From: Bacteroidota bacterium
GTDB taxonomy: Bacteria > Bacteroidota > Bacteroidia > Bacteroidales > WCHB1-69
Direction of reading: 5' to 3'
Assembly: GCA_029570835.1 (NCBI GenBank)
Contig: JAKPTX010000117.1
Coordinates: 18,514 to 82,513, forward strand
DNA length: 64,000 bases
The position numbers were made by a program, and so were the translations under genes. Below, in pieces: positions 1-8,648 of this stretch. The notes beneath the pieces were generated by a model. The model searched no databases and was not told the origin of the DNA. It was given only the letters and a program-made list of their open reading frames with translations. Numbering within the stretch: the stretch's first letter is position 1; each line of letters starts with the position of its first letter.

Positions 1-480
1 ACCCGTTTCCCTGAGTATCACTTCGATATGGTTCGCTTGGGTATCGGCTTGTATGGCTATACCGCTGTAGAAGAAGATCAGCTCCATACCAACAACACCA
101 TTACCCTCAAAAGTATCATTACTCAGGTTAAAAAAATAAAAAAAGGGGAAAGTATCGGATATAATCGTACTTTTGTGGCAGATAAAGATATGATATTGGC
201 GGTAGTTCCTATAGGGTACGCTGACGGATATCCGAAAGAGTTAAGTAACGGAGTGGGAAAGATGCTGGTGAAAGGGAAAGAATGTCAAGTGGTAGGTAAA
301 GTGTGTATGGATATTACATTAATCGACATTACAGGAGTTGATGCAAAAGAAGAGGATGACGTGATTATCTACAATTCTGAGATGAATCTGTATCAAATAT
401 CCAAATGGATTGGAAAAATACCTTATGAGCTGCTGACCGCCATATCAAAAAGAGTACAAAGAATATATATCAGAGACTAA
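1..480 (+). CDS. alr: Alanine racemase, C-terminal part (5' truncated by window; possibly a MurF-Alr fusion as in other Bacteroidetes)
   Basis: Open frame from base 1: TRFPEYHFDMVRLGIGLYGY...VPIGYADGYP...VGKVCMDITLID typical of the Alr C-terminal domain. Confidence 0.93.
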   Translation, partial: TRFPEYHFDMVRLGIGLYGYTAVEEDQLHTNNTITLKSIITQVKKIKKGESIGYNRTFVADKDMILAVVPIGYADGYPKELSNGVGKMLVKGKECQVVGKVCMDITLIDITGVDAKEEDDVIIYNSEMNLYQISKWIGKIPYELLTAISKRVQRIYIRD

Positions 481-484
481 AGAG

Positions 485-2374
485 ATGAAGAAGTTTATTC
501 AAAAAATGAGCGTTTTGCCCTCCTCGGTGATATTAATTTTTGATATCTGTTGTGTCTTCATTGCGGCCATTTTGGCAGTCTTTATCCGCGGAAATATTGG
601 ATTACCTTCCAAGCTCACAATTGACGACTACCTGATCGCTCCTTTTATGATTGTTTTGATTCGGTCTCTCGTGTTTTTAGCTTTTGGAACACACCGGATG
701 GTAGTGCGTTATACGGACACCAAAAACCTGCTTACCATCTTCTTCGCTTCCGTTATCGGATCCCTGATCCTCTTTATGATCAACTTCTTTATGGATTTTA
801 AAGGACTCCCCCGGATTATCCCTACCTCCATCATTTACATTGAACTACCGATTACTATTGCTTTTTTGATCTTCTATAGAATCCAGTTCAAAGCCTACTA
901 TCTCGAAACCATCAATCCGACAAAACTGAAGAGAAATGTGGTTATTTTTGGTGCCGGAGAGAGTGGAATCGTCACCAAAAGAGTATTTGACAGAGATCAA
1001 ATCAGCAAATATAATGTGGTTGCCTTTTTTGATGAAGACCCCAATAAGATTGGTATGACGCTGGAGAGTTTAAAGGTGCTTCCCTTTTCACAACTATCCG
1101 ACTTTTTCGCCAAAAACAATATCTCCATTATCATTATCTCCATTCAAAACCTGCCGGCAGCCAAGAAAAACGAAATCACCGAGATTGCGCTGCTGCATGA
1201 TGTGAAAGTATTGGTTGTGCCTCCGGTGTTGAAGTGGATTAACGGGGAATTGAGCTTTAAACAGATTAAACAGATAAAAATTGAGGAACTACTTGAAAGA
1301 GAGCCGATTCAGATGGATCAATCTTTGGTAAGTCCCGAAATCTATGGCAAAACGATATGGATTACAGGTGCAGCCGGCTCGATTGGAAGTGAGATTGTGC
1401 GCCAGCTCCTCTCCTTCGGATTTAAAAAGTTAGTTCTGATTGACAATGCCGAAACCCCTATGTTTTATCTCACCAACTTTTGCAATAGTCAAAATTACAG
1501 TGGCAGCATTGATATTCTGTTGATGGATATCACCGACAAGAAGCGCATTGAAAAAGTGATGCAAGAGGAAACTCCCGACATCATTTACCACGCAGCTGCC
1601 TACAAGCATGTTCCTGTAATGGAAGAGAATGTCGGCGCAGCGATTAAGACCAATGTGGAAGGAACTAAAAACCTGGCTGATTTAGCTGTGCAGTACAAGG
1701 TGGATAAATTTGTGATGATCTCCACAGATAAAGCTGTCAATCCGACCAGTGTAATGGGTGCTTCCAAAAGAATTGCGGAGATTTATGTTCAATCGTTAAA
1801 CTTTGAGCAGCCTCACACCAAGTTTATTACCACCCGTTTTGGGAATGTTTTAGGTTCCAATGGTTCCGTTATTCCTCTTTTTAGGAAACAAATAGAAAAG
1901 GGGGGACCCCTCACCGTGACCCACCCCGATATCACTCGTTACTTCATGACCATCTCAGAGGCTTGTCAATTGGTGATTACTGCAGGAGCCATGGGCGATG
2001 GAGGAGAGATCTTTATCTTTGATATGGGAGAATCTGTGAAGATTTACGATTTGGCGGTGAAAATGGTCAAACTCTCCGGACTGACCCTGGGAAAAGATAT
2101 CAACATCGAATTTACCGGATTGCGCCCCGGAGAAAAGCTATACGAAGAGTTGTTGGCAAACAAAGAAAACACCAAGCAAACCACCCATGAAAAGATCATG
2201 ATTGCCAACGTAATCCGCTACCCTTACGACGAAGTAGTCAATAAAGTTGAATCCCTCATCCGCATGCAAGACGAAGACCCACTACAAATCGTCAAAAAGA
2301 TGAAAGAGATTGTCCCTGAATTTTACAGCCAAAACTCCACCTTTGCGGTGTTGAATGGGCCAAAGGTGGGATAG
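485..2374 (+). CDS. CapD/FlaA1-like polysaccharide biosynthesis protein (membrane nucleotide-sugar epimerase/dehydratase)
   Basis: N-terminal TM segments; ITGAAGSIGSEIVRQL Rossmann motif; YKHVPVMEENVGAAIKTNVEGT and STDKAVNPTSVMGASKR family motifs. Confidence 0.93.
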   Translation: MKKFIQKMSVLPSSVILIFDICCVFIAAILAVFIRGNIGLPSKLTIDDYLIAPFMIVLIRSLVFLAFGTHRMVVRYTDTKNLLTIFFASVIGSLILFMINFFMDFKGLPRIIPTSIIYIELPITIAFLIFYRIQFKAYYLETINPTKLKRNVVIFGAGESGIVTKRVFDRDQISKYNVVAFFDEDPNKIGMTLESLKVLPFSQLSDFFAKNNISIIIISIQNLPAAKKNEITEIALLHDVKVLVVPPVLKWINGELSFKQIKQIKIEELLEREPIQMDQSLVSPEIYGKTIWITGAAGSIGSEIVRQLLSFGFKKLVLIDNAETPMFYLTNFCNSQNYSGSIDILLMDITDKKRIEKVMQEETPDIIYHAAAYKHVPVMEENVGAAIKTNVEGTKNLADLAVQYKVDKFVMISTDKAVNPTSVMGASKRIAEIYVQSLNFEQPHTKFITTRFGNVLGSNGSVIPLFRKQIEKGGPLTVTHPDITRYFMTISEACQLVITAGAMGDGGEIFIFDMGESVKIYDLAVKMVKLSGLTLGKDINIEFTGLRPGEKLYEELLANKENTKQTTHEKIMIANVIRYPYDEVVNKVESLIRMQDEDPLQIVKKMKEIVPEFYSQNSTFAVLNGPKVG

Positions 2375-2509
2375 ATTTTGGATTTGTTATGTTTTCTCTT
2401 TTTTTAGTATAACCCTATTATTTCTTTTTCATTATGAGGTTAATTCAAGAATATTAGACTATAAAAAAACAAAAATTCTTTTGAAACATGTTATTAATTA
2501 AAAAATCTG

Positions 2510-2517
2510 TATATTTG
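2510..2517 (+). promoter_or_regulatory. Candidate Bacteroidetes -7 box (TATATTTG) for the 2686-3494 gene pair
   Basis: TATATTTG matches TAnnTTTG; imperfect dyad GAATATACG...CGTATATC at 2574-2603 lies downstream. Confidence 0.5.
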
Positions 2518-2685
2518 CACCGGTAAATCAAGTGTAATCCTATCCAAAAATTGAAGGTCAAATTCAAATATATGAATATACGCAAATGTTGTATTCGTAT
2601 ATCACAAATTAGGTATTATGTTCTAATTTATCAAAGTTACACGATTGAAAAACTAATTATTTTATAAATAAAATCTAGATAGACT

Positions 2686-2859
2686 ATGGAAACAAATCAA
2701 ATTAAACTTTTGAATTCTCTTGCAAAGGAAATAAAAACCAAAAAAAAAGATAAAACAGGAATTATTATTACTCTTCAATCAGCTAAAATTCTCACAAAGC
2801 AAGGTAACTTTACTGGTAAATTTAACAATTTAAACCGTATCGTGATAACTGCTAAATGA
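2686..2859 (+). CDS. Small basic protein (57 aa), putative antitoxin/partner of the downstream ART-like protein
   Basis: ATG 2686: METNQIKLLNSLAKEIKTKKKDKTGIIITLQSAKILTKQGNFTGKFNNLNRIVITAK, stop TGA 2857-2859 overlaps the next ATG (ATGA); not in the ORF track because it is under 60 aa. Confidence 0.7.
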   Translation: METNQIKLLNSLAKEIKTKKKDKTGIIITLQSAKILTKQGNFTGKFNNLNRIVITAK

Positions 2860-3494
2860 GTATTTACAATAATAGACCAAATCTTACAATTGGGTTTCAT
2901 GGTTGCGATGAAATCGTAAGAGATAATTTAGTAAATAATCCTAATTCAGTTAAGAAAAGCCAGGAAACATATGATTGGCTTGGGAATGGTTTTTATGTGT
3001 GGGAAAACAATTATGAGCGAGCACTCCAGTGGGCAAAAGATAAGAAATTAAGAGGAACACTAGAAGTACCATCAGTCGTTGGTGTTATATATCTGTTGGA
3101 CTATTGTTTAGATTTTACTGATTCTAAGTTTATTGATGTTCTTTCTGAGTATTACCAATTATTCAAAGATGACTTAAAAGTAAGTGGTAAAACTTTACCT
3201 AAAAATAAAGACTTACCCAAAGACCAATATCATGACCTAATCTTAAGAGAATTAGATTGTGCCGTTATTGAATATTTGCATCAGAAAATTGGAGAAAAAA
3301 TTATTCAAAACAAAACAGAAAAAGGTTTTAGCGAACTTAGAGCCTTTGATACAGTTAGGGGAATTTTTACAGAAGGCGGACCTGCATTTGATGGAGCTGG
3401 AATTCAGTTAAAAAGTCATATTCAGGTTTGTATAAGAAACCTAAATTGCATAAAGGGTTTTTTTATCCCAAGAAAAGAAATTAAATTTACATAG
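2856..3494 (+). CDS. ADP-ribosyltransferase-like (ART-fold) toxin-like protein
   Basis: IGFHGCD...DWLGNGFYVWENNYERALQWAKDKK resembles ART/DUF3990-type His and G-x-GFY motifs; C-terminal KSHIQVCIRNLNCIKGFF. Confidence 0.55.
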   Translation: MSIYNNRPNLTIGFHGCDEIVRDNLVNNPNSVKKSQETYDWLGNGFYVWENNYERALQWAKDKKLRGTLEVPSVVGVIYLLDYCLDFTDSKFIDVLSEYYQLFKDDLKVSGKTLPKNKDLPKDQYHDLILRELDCAVIEYLHQKIGEKIIQNKTEKGFSELRAFDTVRGIFTEGGPAFDGAGIQLKSHIQVCIRNLNCIKGFFIPRKEIKFT

Positions 3495-3674
3495 AACCCT
3501 GTACATAATACTTAGTTTATCACAAACAGAAGTAGGTTGTTATTATGATTACTTTCCCTTTCCAACCTCATTTGATTCTTGTGTATAGGTTTGTACTGCC
3601 GCACCATAAAATGAGCTAATATTAAAATTGGATTTCGGGAGGCGGATTTATTTTTGAGTTTCCATTTTTTATTG

Positions 3675-3682
3675 TATCTTTG
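3675..3682 (+). promoter_or_regulatory. Candidate -7 box TATCTTTG with upstream TTG at 3654-3656
   Basis: TTG-N18-TATCTTTG upstream of the methyltransferase. Confidence 0.6.
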
Positions 3683-3794
3683 TCTCGTAAATTATACGTC
3701 ACTAACAAATATAAAATATTTAAAATTTAGAGACAACTTTAACCAATTAAAAGCTTTTTAAAAAAATAATCTTGCTAAAATAACTATTGAAAAA

Positions 3795-4760
3795 ATGGAA
3801 GTACAAGAGCCGCTATTTGACTACGTTTGTCCGAATATCGTTTATACAATTAAAAACGGTGACTGCTTAACTGTTCTTAAAAAAATTGAAGACAACAAAT
3901 TTGACCTTATATTAACATCTCCACCTTATAATGTGGGAAAATCATATGAGACAAAAACAAGTATTGAAAAATATCTTGAAACACAAGAAGAAATAATATC
4001 TGAACTTACAAGGACATTATCTGACAAGGGAAATCTTTGTTGGCAAGTTGGTAATTACGTTGATAAAGGAGAGGTTTTCCCACTTGACATATTCTATTAT
4101 CAAATATTCAAAAAGTACGGTCTGAAACTCCGCAATCGTATTATTTGGTATTTTGGCCATGGATTGCATGCTAACAAGCGTTTTAGTGGACGTTATGAAA
4201 CTATACTTTGGTTTAGCAAAACAGACGATTATATTTTCAATCTTGATAATGTTAGAGTTCCTTCAAAATATCCGGGAAAAAGACATTTTAAAGGTCCCAA
4301 AAAAGGTCAACTGTCAGGAAATCCGTTAGGTAAAAACCCCAGTGATATATGGGAAATAATTGAACAGGATTGGGATAAAGCAATGTGGAATATACCAAAC
4401 GTGAAATCAAATCATCCAGAAAAAACCGAGCATCCCTGCCAGTTTCCTATTGAATTAGTTGAACGCTGTATCTTAGCATTAACGGATGAAAATAGTTGGG
4501 TTCTTGATCCATTTGCTGGTGTTGGATCAACAGTAATTGGAGCTATAAAAAACAAACGCAATGGAATGGGAATAGAAAAGGAAAAGGAATACTGTGAAAT
4601 TGCCAATAAACGAATTGAAGATCTCAAAGAAGGGAGATTAAAAATTAGACCAATAAATAAACCAATACATAAACCGACAAACAAAGATAAAATTGCTCAA
4701 ATTCCAAAAGAGTGGGCTGAACTTAAATTTATAAATAATAATGAAGTAAACAAACACTAA
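3795..4760 (+). CDS. Beta-class site-specific DNA methyltransferase (N4-C or N6-A)
   Basis: LILTSPPYNVGKSYE (motif IV) N-terminal, DPFAGVGSTVIGAIKNKRNGMGIE (motif I) C-terminal. Confidence 0.93.
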   Translation: MEVQEPLFDYVCPNIVYTIKNGDCLTVLKKIEDNKFDLILTSPPYNVGKSYETKTSIEKYLETQEEIISELTRTLSDKGNLCWQVGNYVDKGEVFPLDIFYYQIFKKYGLKLRNRIIWYFGHGLHANKRFSGRYETILWFSKTDDYIFNLDNVRVPSKYPGKRHFKGPKKGQLSGNPLGKNPSDIWEIIEQDWDKAMWNIPNVKSNHPEKTEHPCQFPIELVERCILALTDENSWVLDPFAGVGSTVIGAIKNKRNGMGIEKEKEYCEIANKRIEDLKEGRLKIRPINKPIHKPTNKDKIAQIPKEWAELKFINNNEVNKH

Positions 4761-5374
4761 TGAAAATAGCACAAAAATATTCACACCTGAACGGAGAAGA
4801 ATACCTTATCGTTCATCACAATAACCTATACGAAGAAATTAAACAAGTTATTGAAAGTGTTGATGCTGAGCAATTTAAAACAAAAATCAGTAAAGAAAAG
4901 AGAAAAAGTGGTAGCTTTCTTTTCTCTCCAATTGAATTAAATAAAGCCTTTAATGCGGAGTTCCATGAAAGAGAATGGGCAGAAAGTAGATACAACTATT
5001 ACATTACTCTTAATAGAGAATTAATGGAACAAAGTGTTCTAATGCCTGCTAAAGAACAAAAAGAATTCCTTATTGCTAACGGGGAGATAGAACCAATTTA
5101 TAGTTACAACCAAACTGACTTTGTTAAAGACAAAATTGCTGTCGAAGTTCAGTTTGGGAAGTATGCTTTTGTTGCATTTGATTTATTTGTAAAACATATG
5201 CTATTTTACTCAGGAGGAGTTATCGACTTGGGAATTGAAATTCTACCAACAAAGAAAATGCAAACACAAATGAGTAGTGGTGTAGCTTACTACGAAGGAG
5301 AAGTTTACAACGTAATGCGCCAAGGACGAAATAATCCACCAGTTCCATTGTTAATTTTGGGAATCGAACCATAA
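4760..5374 (+). CDS. BglII/BstYI-like type II restriction endonuclease
   Basis: TAATG overlap with the MTase; DFVKDKIAVEVQFGKYAFVAFDLFVKHMLFYSGGVIDLGIEI with E-x-Q as in the BglII family; VPLLILGI C-terminus. Confidence 0.8.
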   Translation: MKIAQKYSHLNGEEYLIVHHNNLYEEIKQVIESVDAEQFKTKISKEKRKSGSFLFSPIELNKAFNAEFHEREWAESRYNYYITLNRELMEQSVLMPAKEQKEFLIANGEIEPIYSYNQTDFVKDKIAVEVQFGKYAFVAFDLFVKHMLFYSGGVIDLGIEILPTKKMQTQMSSGVAYYEGEVYNVMRQGRNNPPVPLLILGIEP

Positions 5375-5660
5375 CGAATAAGAAGAAGCCCAGCGTGTAA
5401 CGTTGTCTATACAATATTTGGGAATTAATTATTTATACAGCATTACATTTCCCTCTCAGCACGTCCATTATCAACAGAGACCCAATTCGAAACGGGCAAC
5501 AACAGTAACGGAAAGCCACCCTTAATTTCAGATCCGGTGTCTTCGAGAACCTCAGTCACCGGAGTGGAATGTGGTTAGGGCTCTCAAAACTATTGGAACA
5601 CCAAACTAATCTCGTAACTCTTAATTCCTCTGCCCCCATTATTTCCAAAAAGGTATAATT

Positions 5661-5712
5661 TTCCAGAGTGGGGAAATAAAATAACTAAAAAGGAAAGCCT
5701 TGTCTGCCCCCC
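5661..5712 (+). repeat. 52-nt element copy E1 (TTCCAGAGTGGGG-N12-N17-TCTGCCCCCC)
   Basis: Manual alignment with six other copies; core taaaaaggaaagccttg. Confidence 0.85.
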
Positions 5713-5719
5713 TTTTTTT

Positions 5720-5801
5720 GAAGGTAGAAATAAGAAGGAAGAAGGTAGAATTAAAGGCGGAAATCGGAATGAACAATTACGAATTACGAATTACGAAACC
5801 G
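5720..5801 (+). repeat. Phased GAANNNN heptamer array
   Basis: GAAGGTA GAAATAA GAAGGAA GAAGGTA GAATTAA AGGCG GAAATCG GAATGAA CAATTAC GAATTAC GAATTAC GAAACCG. Confidence 0.9.
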
Positions 5802-5930
5802 AAAATTTTAATTGAACGCGATTATTGTAGGGACAGGTCGCGACCTGTCCTGGAGTAATGAATAAAAATAACGTCATGGTCATAGAGATAGGGCATGCCC
5901 TGTCTCCATGATGTTGTTATGCAACAGATT
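5775..5930 (+). repeat. 156-bp dispersed repeat copy 1 (heptamer array plus two palindromes)
   Basis: 3 mismatches by eye to 8340-8495; palindromes 5831-5850 and 5885-5906. Confidence 0.92.
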
Positions 5931-6047
5931 AATTTTTGTGTCAAATATTTGATATTCAACATTTTTATGGAATCATTAATTCAATTTTTAATTTATGTGT
6001 TTGGTTGTACCGCCTGTCCGCCTTCTTTTTATTCGTAATTGTTTCTG

Positions 6048-6055
6048 TATCTTTG
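6048..6055 (+). promoter_or_regulatory. -7 box TATCTTTG directly after heptamer end GTAATTG
   Basis: GTAATTG(6035-6041)-N6-TATCTTTG. Confidence 0.6.
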
Positions 6056-6094
6056 CCGTTCAATTAGACGTTGTGTATAATTAAATTAAAAATC

Positions 6095-6817
6095 ATGAGA
6101 AATTTTAAATTATTAGCTGTAATGCTTTTAGGAGTGGTATTTGCTGTTTCATCTTGTAAAAAGGATGATGACCCTGATCAGACCCAAATACCAAAAGATG
6201 GTTTAGTTGCATATTATCCATTCAATGGAAATGCAAAGGATTTAAGCGGCAAAGGAAATCACGGAACTGTTCATGGTGATGTAGTATTAACAACTGACAG
6301 AAAAGGAAATAGTAATAGTGCATACGATTTCCCGGGGGTTGCATTCAATTATATCAGTGTTCCTCATAATCCATCATTAGCATTAGATGTTTTTACAATT
6401 AATGCCTGGATTTTTACAAAGACAGACTATGGATATGGTCAAGTAGTTCAAAAAAACAGAGATATTTTCGGTGGGCATTACGGTCTTTACACCAACTGTG
6501 TTATTGGAAAAATAGACTATGAAAATGATGTTCAAGCCTCATCTCCGGAAAACCCAAGTATTGGAAAATGGCATATGATCACAGGTTCTGTTTCAGGAAA
6601 AAAAGCAAAATTTTACATTGATGGAGTATTAATGGATGAGTCCATAGCAACCGATAAGTTTGTTTATTCAGGTTCTGATGATTTAGCTATTGGAATGCAC
6701 TATTATGAAGGTGTTCCGGATCATTGGACATATCCATACAAAGGCAAAATTGACGATATTAGAATATATAACAGAGTACTGAGCGATAAAGAAATTCAAG
6801 CCCTCTATAATGAGTAA
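6095..6817 (+). CDS. LamG/concanavalin-A-like domain lipoprotein
   Basis: Lipobox MRNFKLLAVMLLGVVFAVSSC; LVAYYPFNGNAKDLSGKGNHGTVHG...FTINAWIF...IDDIRIYNRVLSDKEIQALY. Confidence 0.85.
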   Translation: MRNFKLLAVMLLGVVFAVSSCKKDDDPDQTQIPKDGLVAYYPFNGNAKDLSGKGNHGTVHGDVVLTTDRKGNSNSAYDFPGVAFNYISVPHNPSLALDVFTINAWIFTKTDYGYGQVVQKNRDIFGGHYGLYTNCVIGKIDYENDVQASSPENPSIGKWHMITGSVSGKKAKFYIDGVLMDESIATDKFVYSGSDDLAIGMHYYEGVPDHWTYPYKGKIDDIRIYNRVLSDKEIQALYNE

Positions 6818-6874
6818 ATCAATATCTATTTCACATTTTTAGTCACAATTGATTCAACTTAAACCTCAACAACC

Positions 6875-7597
6875 ATGATCAGAGTTCTGCTTTTTTTGCA
6901 ATTATTACTTTTTATTTCCTGTGGTGGACAGCATATGAAGTACCAAACATCCACTTATGATGATTCGGAATTTGAAAGTTTTGTGAATTCTCAACAGGAA
7001 AAGCTTCGGGAACTTGACAAGGCAGAAGTTTTTAGATCCATCCATGCAAAATTGTTCACCGCGTTACCCGAAGAACATCAAAATTATTTCACAACAAAAC
7101 CTGATTACAGACTGCTTAGCTTCGCTAAAGGAGATCTGTTTTTAAATCAAAAACAAGACTTTGCATTGGTTGTGTACGATGCAAAAAATGTAAGGATTTC
7201 AATCCTGGTGATTGATGAAAATAGAAACCGATACAATGAACTTTTCAGGGATATAAAAGTTGAAAATGGCTTGGAAAATGTGGAGTGCCATTACCATTCT
7301 TCAAGGACTCCCGACTACCAAATTGGTGATGAAATTGTATATCAGGCTCATTCTCTGATGGAAAACCCGGAAGAATTCCTTGACTTCACTTTGTGTAAGA
7401 TAACACCCATTTCTAAAGATGAAAGTTTTATCACAGATGAGGGATGCTTTTCGATGAATGAGAAAAAAGAGGAATTACTCAATATCAATTCATTATCTGT
7501 ATCGACAAGTTTTGTGTACAACAACTGGGAATCTCTGAAATATGACAAAAAGAGAGAGCTGTTTACAATATTTTATGGTCAGGCGTTTGCGGACTAA
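6875..7597 (+). CDS. Hypothetical lipoprotein
   Basis: MIRVLLFLQLLLFISCGG lipobox; no family recognised. Confidence 0.65.
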   Translation: MIRVLLFLQLLLFISCGGQHMKYQTSTYDDSEFESFVNSQQEKLRELDKAEVFRSIHAKLFTALPEEHQNYFTTKPDYRLLSFAKGDLFLNQKQDFALVVYDAKNVRISILVIDENRNRYNELFRDIKVENGLENVECHYHSSRTPDYQIGDEIVYQAHSLMENPEEFLDFTLCKITPISKDESFITDEGCFSMNEKKEELLNINSLSVSTSFVYNNWESLKYDKKRELFTIFYGQAFAD

Positions 7598-7610
7598 CAT
7601 TTTAAAGGTA

Positions 7611-7690
7611 GAAGGTAGAAGGTAGAAGGCAGAATTAAAGGCGGAAGGCGGAAGGCGGAAGGCGGAATGAATAAATTTAGAAATTAGAAT
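7611..7690 (+). repeat. Phased GAANNNN heptamer array
   Basis: GAAGGTA GAAGGTA GAAGGCA GAATTAA AGGCG GAAGGCG x3 GAATGAA then TAAATTT AGAAATT AGAAT. Confidence 0.92.
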
Positions 7691-7699
7691 TATTTAAAA

Positions 7700-8317
7700 A
7701 TGAAAACATTATCACTCATCAATCTGTTTTTAATTATTGCTTTGTTGGGATGCAATGCTCCTGCAACTGACAATGATCAAAATGATGCAATCATCCAAGA
7801 GAGCAATAGTGTCAAAAAAATCGGGGAGGCAAATGGAGATTCCGGCAAAATTTTAAGTGCTGACAAAGTTGCCATCGGGATGACCATTGACGAGCTTAAA
7901 AAAGCATATCCCAATGCGAAATTTATTGAAGAACCTCTTTATATGTACGGGATTGATAGTGAAGAGTCCGGATTGCTTGTGGTGAACAATAATGAAAAAT
8001 TACTTTTTGTGTGGGTATCAGAAGATGGTCATATAAAAGGAATTACAATCTTATCCCCTTCCATTGTAATCGACTCCAATGTTTCTGTCGGCATGAGCTT
8101 TCAGGAGTTTCTTAAAAAGTATCCCGATACCCAATTGACTGTTAGTCTGGTTGATGAAGGTGTTGAATATTATCACGTAAAAGATAAAAATTACATCATA
8201 GAATTTTTGACAAAACCTGATAATAGAGTCGGCGAATATGAGGAGGAAGGCGTGGAAGCCAAATCAATCCGAATTGCAAGACCTAACGCAAAAATTGATA
8301 GAATCACGATGAATTGA
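7700..8317 (+). CDS. Hypothetical lipoprotein with two similar repeats (VAIGMTIDELKKAYPNAKF / VSVGMSFQEFLKKYPDTQL)
   Basis: Lipobox LINLFLIIALLGC; internal duplication. Confidence 0.7.
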   Translation: MKTLSLINLFLIIALLGCNAPATDNDQNDAIIQESNSVKKIGEANGDSGKILSADKVAIGMTIDELKKAYPNAKFIEEPLYMYGIDSEESGLLVVNNNEKLLFVWVSEDGHIKGITILSPSIVIDSNVSVGMSFQEFLKKYPDTQLTVSLVDEGVEYYHVKDKNYIIEFLTKPDNRVGEYEEEGVEAKSIRIARPNAKIDRITMN

Positions 8318-8339
8318 TTTCGGATTTCGGATGGAATCC

Positions 8340-8495
8340 AATTACGAATTACGAATTACGAAACCGAAAATTTTAATTGAACGCGATTATTGTAGGGACA
8401 GGTCGCGACCTGTCCTGGAGTAATGAATAAAAATAACGTCATGGTCGTAGAGACAGGGCATGCCCTGTCTCCATGATGTTGTTGTGCAACAGATT
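8340..8495 (+). repeat. 156-bp dispersed repeat copy 2
   Basis: Near-identical to 5775-5930; perfect palindromes at 8396-8415 and 8450-8471. Confidence 0.92.
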
Positions 8496-8588
8496 TATTT
8501 TTATGATATATGTTTGACATTCAAGGATTTACGAAGTTGACAATTTAAATAAAACGCAATTGTAGGGGCAGGGCTTGTCCCTGCCCTT

Positions 8589-8640
8589 TTCCAGAGTGGG
8601 GTGATAAAATAACAAAAGTGCGAAATATGATCTGCCCCCC
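8589..8640 (+). repeat. 52-nt element copy E2
   Basis: Core aaaagtgcgaaatatga; preceded by palindromic gggcagggcttgtccctgccc. Confidence 0.85.
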
Positions 8641-8648
8641 ATTTTTTT

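Noticed and set aside
4412-4684. Antisense ORF within the methyltransferase
   Set aside because: Entirely inside a well-supported CDS on the other strand.
5385-5440. attC-like look (gcccagcgtgtaacgttgtctatacaatatttggg) after the restriction gene
   Set aside because: No matching R/L core pair, no cassette array and no integrase in the window; not enough to call an integron site.
5720-5801. Short regularly repeated DNA as a possible CRISPR array
   Set aside because: Units are contiguous 7-mers with no spacers of 25-40 nt and no cas genes nearby.
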